Below, one piece after another: positions 26,017 through 33,874 of a stretch of 64,000 nt of DNA. A program made the translations under genes and the position numbers. Under the pieces are notes generated by a model that made no database searches, was not told the DNA's origin, and worked only from the letters and a program-made list of their open reading frames with translations. The stretch lies in assembly GCF_040930455.2 (NCBI RefSeq), contig NZ_CP170494.1; one strand, written 5' to 3'. The stretch comes from Neopusillimonas maritima. GTDB taxonomy: Bacteria > Pseudomonadota > Gammaproteobacteria > Burkholderiales > Burkholderiaceae_B. The stretch's first letter is position 1; each line of letters opens with the position of its first letter.

Positions 26017-28323
26017 TTATCGCATGCGTGAAATGCGCACCTCAGCGCCACGACGTTTAACCTCCAAACCTTCGGAAGGCAGTATTTTCAACCCTTCCAA
26101 ACCTTTGATGTAGCTGGACCCTTGCATCTGCATCACGCGGATTTTATTGCGCATTGCCGCAGGACTATGCTCCGGCATGCCAAACAACCAGACCTCGTCC
26201 AGCAAACGCGCCGAGTTGAATTCGGACGTACGGGGTGCATACGGCCCCAAACACAACATATGACCCTCGCGCCCGAATACCGGCAGAGCATCCAATCCAA
26301 ACTCAACCTCCAGAACCGTCCCACCCTCATAACGCCATCCGGTATTTAAATCCCACCATCCGGAACCTTCCGGCAAATAAACCTTTACCTTCCCACCTGG
26401 CTGAGTAAAAGGTGCGACGAGTAAAGCTGGACCAAACATATACTGCGTGTCCCAACCATGAGCTGCAGGGTCGTCTGGAAAGGCAAGCAACATGGAGCGT
26501 TGAACAGGCAACCCTGTGCGAACCGCATCCTCGATGATGCCAAGCGTGTAGGGAATTAAACGATAACGCCACTGCAACCAATGTTGCACCAGCGCTTGCG
26601 TCTTTTGATCGAAGGCCGTCGGCAACAAGGCGGGTACGGCCTGAAAACTGAAGTTACCCGAGAAAACCAGGCAAGATAACCAACGAATATAAAGTTCAGG
26701 GGTCATCTCACGCACCGGCTGCGCAGCATTCCCCAATGTGTGCATTTGCACCGGCACGGCACTTGCTCCCAGGGCCAATGCCGTTCGTAACGAATGCGTG
26801 AGGCCCGACCAGTCGTTACCAACATCGGGGCCCATTTGCCACGCATAACGTTGCACTGCAGGAAATAAATCACTGCTCAGCACAATACCTTCCTGCGGGG
26901 TTTTATGGCCGGCAAAAGCATCAAACAATGCATTACGCGCCAGCATTGGGTAAACCACACGCAAGACCGAGCCGCACTCCCCACCCCGAGCGGTAATGCC
27001 GTCTGGGATATCGTATTGCGCATTGCACATAGGCGCAGCAATACCTTCATCGAACATCTGCCTCTGGCGTTCGGACCAGAGCTTGTAAACGTCTTTATTG
27101 GTTAAGTCCAATAAACCGTATGAACGCCCCCCACTTAACTCATCACCCGGAAACACATGGGCTTCGCCGCTATCATCATTTATCAGTAACCAGCCCCGAT
27201 CTTCCCATTCCTCGAACAATACGGTGCCAGTAAAAACACCTGGAAAGGTGGGAGCAACCAGTTGCACGTTCACCGACTCAAACACACTGCTCAGGCTGCG
27301 TGCATCCGCGGCACGTTGCGGATCCCATTCGAATGCGGGTTTGTCGTCTTGAAACGCATACGCCGCTGTACCGGTAAGACGAACAACATCGAATGAGAAG
27401 CCTCCTGAGCGCAGGCTTTGCGCAAGCGAATGAAGCGATTCAGTAGATTGCCCTGGTGCCTGGTCGAGCCATACACCCATCGGCCATAGCCCCGGTTGAC
27501 CGGCGCGTCCCGTCAGTGCGGTATATTGATTCAAGATTTCGGCCGGATCCCCCACAAAAAGAAAGATATCAAAACCTCGATCCTCTATGGAAACTTGGCA
27601 ATGATTTGGAGTGGTGCCGCCCAAGTCATAAACAATGCGCCCCAGCGTATTGACATAAACACCCCAGCCGGTTGGGCTCCAGAGCAAAGGCAAGGCCCGT
27701 TCTGCTGCGTGATCACTAGTGATACGTTCACCGCGTCGGTCGAGCGACCCCAATGTTTCACCCAATCCGCATAGAACCTCTTCATCGGCAAGCTCCAGGC
27801 AAGCATCCCAGCGCAGCCCCTGACCGGCGTCATGAACTCTAAGACCCGCATCATCCGCAGTACCCAGCACATAGTCATCGCCTTTATATAAGGACCATGA
27901 CAAAGGCGAACGCATGATATCCAACACCATATCGCCCTGCTCAATACGCCACCCATCCCCTTCTTCCGGCATGAGGGAACTCACCGACAACTCACCCACC
28001 GGCTCCTGTCTGACAAGCAACATCTCGGCGTGTTGCCGGGCTCGAGATGTGAGTTTGTCAGCGTTCATGGAAGCGGCAGGCCCGCAACGCATGCGGAAAA
28101 CCCCCGGCGCGTGCGCTTCAACACGAAACACGTGTTCCGTATTTTCCAGTTCAAAATCGACTGTTGTCGATTTTGCATTTAGGAACCGCGAAAGCATCAT
28201 TGATTTCACGTTATCAGAGTCAGACTTAGTCGACACAACGAATCCTTGGGCATCAATCGCCTGAAAGCGTCCAAAAGAGCATATTTTGACGGATTTACGC
28301 CATAAAATAAAATCGCGAAGCAA
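26017..28323 (-). CDS. GH31-family alpha-glycosidase-like protein, catalytic residues apparently lost
   Basis: Protein of up to 768 residues with the layout of YicI-like GH31 enzymes: N-terminal beta domain, TIM barrel (MGVWLDQAP, FEWDPQRAAD) and C-terminal beta domains (QYMFGPALLVAPF, KVKVYLPEGSGWW). Compared by eye with remembered YicI, the nucleophile motif KTDFGE reads MCNAQY (Asp to Asn). The RSAS arginine is gone (LSSD), and the SHDIGG motif reads MHTLGN. Only the acid/base Asp seems kept (MGPDVGND). So it is probably not an active glycosidase. No signal peptide is visible. The start is uncertain: TTG at 28323, or the Met pair at 28200. It follows mnmC by 37 bases and is probably cotranscribed. 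Confidence 0.75.
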   Translation of the reverse strand: MLRDFILWRKSVKICSFGRFQAIDAQGFVVSTKSDSDNVKSMMLSRFLNAKSTTVDFELENTEHVFRVEAHAPGVFRMRCGPAASMNADKLTSRARQHAEMLLVRQEPVGELSVSSLMPEEGDGWRIEQGDMVLDIMRSPLSWSLYKGDDYVLGTADDAGLRVHDAGQGLRWDACLELADEEVLCGLGETLGSLDRRGERITSDHAAERALPLLWSPTGWGVYVNTLGRIVYDLGGTTPNHCQVSIEDRGFDIFLFVGDPAEILNQYTALTGRAGQPGLWPMGVWLDQAPGQSTESLHSLAQSLRSGGFSFDVVRLTGTAAYAFQDDKPAFEWDPQRAADARSLSSVFESVNVQLVAPTFPGVFTGTVLFEEWEDRGWLLINDDSGEAHVFPGDELSGGRSYGLLDLTNKDVYKLWSERQRQMFDEGIAAPMCNAQYDIPDGITARGGECGSVLRVVYPMLARNALFDAFAGHKTPQEGIVLSSDLFPAVQRYAWQMGPDVGNDWSGLTHSLRTALALGASAVPVQMHTLGNAAQPVREMTPELYIRWLSCLVFSGNFSFQAVPALLPTAFDQKTQALVQHWLQWRYRLIPYTLGIIEDAVRTGLPVQRSMLLAFPDDPAAHGWDTQYMFGPALLVAPFTQPGGKVKVYLPEGSGWWDLNTGWRYEGGTVLEVEFGLDALPVFGREGHMLCLGPYAPRTSEFNSARLLDEVWLFGMPEHSPAAMRNKIRVMQMQGSSYIKGLEGLKILPSEGLEVKRRGAEVRISRMR

Positions 28324-28360
28324 AAAACATAATAATTAACTGAATTCAGAGCCAGTTCGG

Positions 28361-30154
28361 CTATCTGGGCAATAGCGCTGCAGATAGCTCTCGTTCCACA
28401 ATAGCAGGTTCATCATTGAGCTTCGCCCCGATCAAATCGGCGGCCAAGGCCGCCCAGGTCAACCCCCTTGACCCGTAAGCAGTAGCCAGCCAAATATCGT
28501 GCTGCTGATATAACGGCCCGATTACGGGAAGCCGTCCCGTTACCACTGCGCGCCAGCCGGCCCATCCGCCGACAGCAGAGTCGGAATTCGATAGAGTCTG
28601 CCGGTGCGCCGGCAAGAAGTAACTCAGTTTACGAGCAATTTCCCGTTGCCCCTGGCGAGTCACTTCCGCGCGCGTCTGCTCCAAATCGTATGTCCCCCCG
28701 GCGGTGAGTAACCCCTCAACTTGCGGCAACCAGTAAGCCGAAGCGTCAAGCACGCACGCTGGTCCGCCATTAAAGCCGGCAGCATCGAAGTAACTGACCT
28801 GCCCTGGCACCGCCTGCAGACGCTCCAGCTTCGGAAAGTCTCCCGGCTCTGTAAGCCGGCAGAGCAATGATCCTATATTGCGCGCGTTGGCCAGAACCAC
28901 AACCGACGCTTCATAGTTTGAGCCGCTTTCTGTCTTCAAGCCACACCCCCCCTCGCGAAACCGCGTGACCTCGGTAACGGTTTCCTCAACACAGGAAATC
29001 CCTGGGTGACTCAACAATGCCGGCAAAAGTCGGTTCGGTTTAACTAATAAACCAGACGCCCGATAGCAGCCTCCAAACTCCAGAAACTCGCCCGCTTTCT
29101 GCGATGCTGCTTCAGGCTTCAACCAACCAGCCCAATCATTTGGAAAGCCCAGACTCCAAAGCACTTCCTGCCACGACGCTATGTCACGATCCTGCGTGGG
29201 CAAGCCGAGTGTTCCGCATCGTATCGGACGAGCGGGCTCCTCCAATTGCGACCAGTTCGCCCAGGCGCGCGCGACGCCGACACGACTCAACCGCGCACGA
29301 TAATCATCATCTTTGGAAAGATACGGTGATACCGCCGCCGCAAAATGCCCCGCATGCGCCCCTGCTTTACTTAACTTCAACATGGGATCGAAAACTTGCA
29401 CATGATGCCCACGTTGCGCCAGCCCCCAGGCGATGGCCGCACCGGCCACACCGGCCCCAACCACCAGAACATCGGCACCAACAAAAGAAGACCGCCGGGT
29501 GTGGCATAAGCCGTCACGCAATCGCGCCCGCACAAATCCCTTAAACGCATTTCTAGCCCCTTGAATCTCGAAGCCCGACTGTTGCAATACACCCTGCAAC
29601 CGTTGCGCATTATTGTCAACCAAACCTACAACCTCGGCACGTGCACCGGCAACACGCACTAATTTGCCAGCTGGTGAGGCACCCCCTGCCTCACCCAGAA
29701 AAGCGGCTGAATCTGACAACCAGAACACGTCGACAATCGCGTCCATTTGACGCAAAGCCACCGACAAAGGGTGAAAAATCAGCGTTAGCGTTACTGTGCC
29801 GCCTTCAAAACTAAGCTTGTGTACTCCCGGCAAAGCATCCGGCCATTGCGCCTCCAGTTGCGCCTCCAGACCCCGAAGCGACTGAGGAACTTGATCATCA
29901 GCCCCACCCTTTTTCAAAGCTGCCCAAGACTGCGGTGAAGAAAATGCAATGATCTGTAGCTTGGCACCGGGCGCACGATGGGAGCGCCAAAAAGACCATA
30001 GCGAAAGAAAGCGCATACCATCACCAAACGACGTATCGCAAACCGTCATACTATGCAGTCGTTCATCACAGGCAAGGCGAGCCGTTACTTTGACCCAATC
30101 CTCGGGCGACGCCGCCACGGATGCTGTTCCGTACAAATGCTCAGATTCCATCAT
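28361..30154 (-). CDS. mnmC: MnmC-type tRNA wobble-uridine modification protein with degenerate methyltransferase domain
   Basis: MnmC normally removes the carboxymethyl group of cmnm5(s2)U34 (C-terminal FAD oxidase) and then methylates the amine (N-terminal SAM domain). Here the FAD half is intact: VLVVGAGVAGAAIAWGLAQRG, AHAGHFAAAVSPYLS, and the C-terminal TGRLPVIGP and YGSRGLTWA. The N-terminal half is short and eroded. The SAM loop reads SFGDGMRF where GFGTGLNF is expected, the SAM-ribose Glu (FISFEK) reads IAFSSP, and the catalytic WFLDGFAP segment reads FWLSDSAA. Length is 597 residues from the ATG at 30154; GTG at 30175 is the alternative. It is divergent from suhB. Confidence 0.85.
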   Translation of the reverse strand: MMESEHLYGTASVAASPEDWVKVTARLACDERLHSMTVCDTSFGDGMRFLSLWSFWRSHRAPGAKLQIIAFSSPQSWAALKKGGADDQVPQSLRGLEAQLEAQWPDALPGVHKLSFEGGTVTLTLIFHPLSVALRQMDAIVDVFWLSDSAAFLGEAGGASPAGKLVRVAGARAEVVGLVDNNAQRLQGVLQQSGFEIQGARNAFKGFVRARLRDGLCHTRRSSFVGADVLVVGAGVAGAAIAWGLAQRGHHVQVFDPMLKLSKAGAHAGHFAAAVSPYLSKDDDYRARLSRVGVARAWANWSQLEEPARPIRCGTLGLPTQDRDIASWQEVLWSLGFPNDWAGWLKPEAASQKAGEFLEFGGCYRASGLLVKPNRLLPALLSHPGISCVEETVTEVTRFREGGCGLKTESGSNYEASVVVLANARNIGSLLCRLTEPGDFPKLERLQAVPGQVSYFDAAGFNGGPACVLDASAYWLPQVEGLLTAGGTYDLEQTRAEVTRQGQREIARKLSYFLPAHRQTLSNSDSAVGGWAGWRAVVTGRLPVIGPLYQQHDIWLATAYGSRGLTWAALAADLIGAKLNDEPAIVERELSAALLPR

Positions 30155-30219
30155 TCTGTCAAAGACGCAGTGCACAATGTTGCGTAAACTATTGGTTCTT
30201 ATCTAAATCTGCCCAGCCA

Positions 30220-31059
30220 ATGAATAAAACCGCTTTGCATCTTAGTGAAAATCTTGAACTCGCGGTACGAGCCGCACGCGCGGGCGCGGCTGTGTTGCAA
30301 TCGTACGCACACCGTCGCGCCGACCTGCTGATTGACAAAAAAGCGCGAAACGACCTGGTTTCGCAGGCAGACCACGAGGCTGAAGCCGCCATTATCGACG
30401 TCCTGAACTCAAGTACCAACACGTTTGGCATTATCGCGGAAGAGTCAGGCGGCACGACCCGGGAAACCGCAACATGGTACATTGATCCGCTGGACGGCAC
30501 CACCAATTTCCTGCACGGAGTGCCGCATTATGCCGTGTCCATTGCACTGGTCGCCCATCGCGGTGCGATCGTGAACGGTGCACCGCTTGAACACGACACC
30601 CCCGTTGTTGCTGTCGTTTACGACCCCAACCAAGAGGAAATATTTTCGGCGTTATACAACACCGGCGCCTGGCTGAACGATCATCGCATCCAGTGTTCGC
30701 AAACAGAGTCGCTGGCTGAGGCACTACTGGCCACCGGGCTTCCATTTCGAGACTTTAGCTTCGCCGACAACTATATGCCGACGTTGCATGACGCGATACA
30801 CACAAGCCGCGGCGTGCGGCGTTTCGGTTCTGCAGCACTCGATTTGGCCTGGACGGCATGCGGTCGCTTTGACGGCTACTGGGAAATGGGTTTGGCCTCG
30901 TGGGATGTCGCTGCGGGCACATTACTGGTGCGAGAGGCTGGTGGCGTTGCGGAAGACCTGCATCATCAAGAACCCTGGCCGATAGGCGGTTATGTTTATG
31001 CCGCCAACAAGAACCTGGCGCCGGCGCTTCACACTATGGCTGCCGCCCATTTAACATAG
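30220..31059 (+). CDS. suhB: inositol-1-monophosphatase family protein SuhB
   Basis: Magnesium-dependent phosphatase of 279 residues. In E. coli, SuhB also joins the rRNA antitermination complex. Metal-site motifs are IIAEESGG, WYIDPLDGTTNFLHG near residue 85 and the C-terminal GLASWDVAAGTLLVREAGG. ATG at 30220 gives the family N-terminus (MNKTALHLSENLELAVRAARAG); a longer in-frame reading from 30121 would run over the mnmC start. No clear ribosome site precedes it. Confidence 0.92.
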   Translation: MNKTALHLSENLELAVRAARAGAAVLQSYAHRRADLLIDKKARNDLVSQADHEAEAAIIDVLNSSTNTFGIIAEESGGTTRETATWYIDPLDGTTNFLHGVPHYAVSIALVAHRGAIVNGAPLEHDTPVVAVVYDPNQEEIFSALYNTGAWLNDHRIQCSQTESLAEALLATGLPFRDFSFADNYMPTLHDAIHTSRGVRRFGSAALDLAWTACGRFDGYWEMGLASWDVAAGTLLVREAGGVAEDLHHQEPWPIGGYVYAANKNLAPALHTMAAAHLT

Positions 31060-31092
31060 ATATGCTTGTGCGCATTCAAACGAGTCCTTATC

Positions 31093-32289
31093 ATGAAATT
31101 AATCGAACCGCTTATTGCCTGGAAGGATGAAATGACGGCTTTACGCCGGGACATTCATGCGCACCCGGAGCTGGCCTACGAAGAAGTGCGAACATCCGAT
31201 GTTGTCGCCAAAAACCTTGAGTCATGGGGTATCCCTGTGCATCGCGGCCTTGGTATTACCGGCATTGTGGGTACCATTAAGGGTCGCAACGAGAACGGAA
31301 AGGCAGTGGGATTACGTGCCGACATGGACGCACTTCCCATGCAGGAAACGAATACATTCGAACATGCCAGCAAACATGAAGGCAAAATGCACGCGTGCGG
31401 ACACGACGGCCACACCGCGATGTTATTGACTGCCGCACGCTACCTGGCTGAAAACCGCGATTTCGACGGCACCGTATATGTTATTTTCCAGCCTGCCGAA
31501 GAGGGCTTCAGTGGTGCGAAGCGCATGATAGACGACGGCCTTTTTGAAAAGTTTCCCATGCAGGCCGTGTTTGGGCTGCATAACTGGCCCGGCATGCCGG
31601 CGGGTACTTTCGGTATTGTTCCAGGCCCCATTATGGGTGGGAGCAATCTTTTCAAGATCACACTGGAAGGCAAAGGCGCCCACGCAGCAATGCCCAACTT
31701 GGGGCACGACCCAATCATGGCTGCCGTACAACTGGCCCAATCGTTACAAACCACCATTACGCGCAACCTCGATCCACTCGACCCTGCTGTGCTTAGCATC
31801 ACCCAAATTCACAGTGGAACGGCCGACAACGTTATTCCGGATAACGCCGAACTCCGGGGCACGGTTCGGACACTCTCGGAAGAGGCGTTGGACCTAATCG
31901 AAAGGCGCATGGCTGAAATCACCGACCTGACCGCCCAAGCCTTCGACTGTCAGTCCAACTTTGTTTTCTCGCGAAAATACCCACCCACAATCAATCACGC
32001 AAATGAAGCGGCCCTTTGCGTGGAGGTTGCAAAATCAATTGTCGGGCCCGAAAACGTCGATCAAACCATCCGGCCGTCCATGGGGGCGGAAGACTTTGCC
32101 TTTATGCTTAAAGCCAAACCCGGGTGTTATGTATGGCTTGGAAACGGCGACGGTGACCACCGCTCCAAAGGACACGGACTGGGCCCGTGCACACTGCACA
32201 ACGGCAGTTACGACTTCAACGATAATCTTCTGCCAATTGGTGCCAGCTACTGGGTGGAACTGGCAAAGCGTTGGCTGGCCAAAACTTAA
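31093..32289 (+). CDS. M20D-family amidohydrolase (hippurate hydrolase-like)
   Basis: Cytosolic metal-dependent amidohydrolase of 398 residues that removes an acyl group from an N-acylated amino acid. Signature segments are LRRDIHAHPELAYEE, GLRADMDALPM, HACGHDGHTAML (metal Cys and His), IFQPAEEGFSGA (catalytic Glu and metal Glu), FGLHNWPG and the late PSMGAEDFAFML. The dimerisation domain lies between. The substrate (N-acetyl amino acid, hippurate or indole conjugate) cannot be read from sequence. ATG at 31093 gives MKLIEPLIAWKDEM; the in-frame upstream start adds nine atypical residues. It follows suhB by 33 bases. Confidence 0.9.
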   Translation: MKLIEPLIAWKDEMTALRRDIHAHPELAYEEVRTSDVVAKNLESWGIPVHRGLGITGIVGTIKGRNENGKAVGLRADMDALPMQETNTFEHASKHEGKMHACGHDGHTAMLLTAARYLAENRDFDGTVYVIFQPAEEGFSGAKRMIDDGLFEKFPMQAVFGLHNWPGMPAGTFGIVPGPIMGGSNLFKITLEGKGAHAAMPNLGHDPIMAAVQLAQSLQTTITRNLDPLDPAVLSITQIHSGTADNVIPDNAELRGTVRTLSEEALDLIERRMAEITDLTAQAFDCQSNFVFSRKYPPTINHANEAALCVEVAKSIVGPENVDQTIRPSMGAEDFAFMLKAKPGCYVWLGNGDGDHRSKGHGLGPCTLHNGSYDFNDNLLPIGASYWVELAKRWLAKT

Positions 32290-32305
32290 TCGGGAATAAC
32301 TGATT

Positions 32306-33793
32306 ATGCAGCATCCCCCCGAAGAGCACGCTGTAACGCCTGCGGAACCCATTGTCATTCCCCGCCGCCTTGACCCGGAAGACGCCCAACTTGCATTGCA
32401 AAAACTGCAGGCCATCCTGAAACGCGAGGAAGTGGCGGAAGCGCTCGCTCATCGTCAAGAAAATGATGACGATGAATCCAACCTGCTGGAAGGCATGTTG
32501 CAGCGCCGTCATGAAAACGAAATCAAGTCCATTGTAAATAGTCTGCACCCATCAGACATTGCCTTTATCCTGGAATCACTACCGGTTAACGAGCGCCAAG
32601 CGGTCTGGCAATTGGTCAACCCCGAATTCGACGCTGACGTTCTGCTGGAAGTCGATGATTGGGCTCGTGAGTCGCTGATTAAAACAATGGATCTGCAAGA
32701 TCTCGTCGCAGCGACGGGAACGATGGATGCAGACGAAATCGCCGATCTGGTTCCTGACCTGCCCCCCGACGTCATTGCTGAAGTGCAAAAAGGCCTGACC
32801 GACGAAGAGCGTGCGCAGTTGATTGAGGCCATGGGATACCCGGAAGGTACTGTGGGCGCAATCATGGACTTCGAAATGGTTCGAGTTCGTGAGGACGTGT
32901 CGCTGGAGGTGGTTTTGCGCTACCTGCGCCGATTACAGGAACTACCTGATCATACCGACCAAATCTTCGTTGTCGATCGCCAAGACAAACTTCAAGGTGT
33001 ATTGCCCGTCTCCAAGCTTTTGGTCAGTGAACCGGAAATCGACGTGGCGCAAGTCATGCAAACCGACTTCCTCACACTCAGCCCCTTGGATTCTGACGCC
33101 GATGCCGCCGGCGCCTTTGAACGTTATGACCTGGTTTCAGCACCGGTAATTGACGATCATGGTCGCCTGATTGGCCGCGTCACGATTGCTGAAGTCGTCG
33201 ACGTGATTCAGGAAGACTCACAAGAACAAGCCCTGTCACGTGCGGGCCTGCAAGAAGAAGACATTTTTGCCCCTGCCCTGACCGCCTTGCGCAACCGTGC
33301 TCCCTGGCTGCTCGTGAATCTGGCCACAGCTTCAACCGCGGCCTTCATCGCATCACGCTTCGAAGATACCGTTAGCCAAATTGTGATTCTGGCATTTCTT
33401 ATGTCTATTGTTGCCGGGATTGCCGGCAACTCGGGCAATCAAACCATGACCATGGTTATCAGGGCCATTGCCGTGGGTCGTGTCAGTGGTGCCAGCACCT
33501 GGAACCTCGTAAAGCGTGAAATAAAAATCACTTTAATGGTCGGTTTTTGTGGCAGCCTTGTTGCTGCCGCATTCGCCTGGGCGATTTCACAATCATGGGC
33601 CATCGCGCTGGTTATGATGGTCGCCATGATTGGAAACATGTTAATGGGTGCGGCACTCGGCGTTCTTATACCCGTGTTACGCGACCATTTCGGCAAAGAC
33701 CCCGCCATGGGATCGTCGGTGCTTCTTACGTTCGTTACCGACTCCCTTGGATTTTTCTTGTTTTTAGGGCTTGCTTCGATTTTCCTGTTGTAA
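32306..33793 (+). CDS. mgtE: magnesium transporter MgtE
   Basis: Mg2+ channel/transporter of 495 residues. The order is the classic one: acidic N domain of helical repeats (LHPSDIAFILESLP, MDADEIADLVPDLP), two CBS domains at about residues 180-310 (VVDRQDKLQGVLPVSKLL, VIDDHGRLIGRVTIAEVVDVI), then a five-helix membrane domain. The pore motif GIAGNSGNQTMTMVIRAIA is near residue 375. Loss of Mg2+ from the cytosolic domains opens the channel in known homologues. It ends just before a palindromic terminator shared with secA. Confidence 0.96.
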   Translation: MQHPPEEHAVTPAEPIVIPRRLDPEDAQLALQKLQAILKREEVAEALAHRQENDDDESNLLEGMLQRRHENEIKSIVNSLHPSDIAFILESLPVNERQAVWQLVNPEFDADVLLEVDDWARESLIKTMDLQDLVAATGTMDADEIADLVPDLPPDVIAEVQKGLTDEERAQLIEAMGYPEGTVGAIMDFEMVRVREDVSLEVVLRYLRRLQELPDHTDQIFVVDRQDKLQGVLPVSKLLVSEPEIDVAQVMQTDFLTLSPLDSDADAAGAFERYDLVSAPVIDDHGRLIGRVTIAEVVDVIQEDSQEQALSRAGLQEEDIFAPALTALRNRAPWLLVNLATASTAAFIASRFEDTVSQIVILAFLMSIVAGIAGNSGNQTMTMVIRAIAVGRVSGASTWNLVKREIKITLMVGFCGSLVAAAFAWAISQSWAIALVMMVAMIGNMLMGAALGVLIPVLRDHFGKDPAMGSSVLLTFVTDSLGFFLFLGLASIFLL

Positions 33794-33816
33794 TGCAACC
33801 AGCCGTCACTGCCACA

Positions 33817-33853
33817 ATTGAAAAAGCCTGGTTAAAAACCAGGCTTTTTCAAT
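33817..33853. terminator. bidirectional terminator between mgtE and secA
   Basis: A perfect palindrome with 17-bp arms and a 3-base centre. The arms carry an A run on one side and a T run on the other, so it makes a U-tailed hairpin on either strand. It sits 23 bases after mgtE and 21 bases after secA. Confidence 0.92.
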
Positions 33854-33874
33854 TCAACTAACAACAATATCGGT

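Noticed and set aside
30121..30219. Extra N-terminal 33 residues of SuhB from an upstream ATG
   Set aside because: That stretch covers the mnmC start region on the other strand and does not resemble the family N-terminus, which begins at the ATG at 30220.
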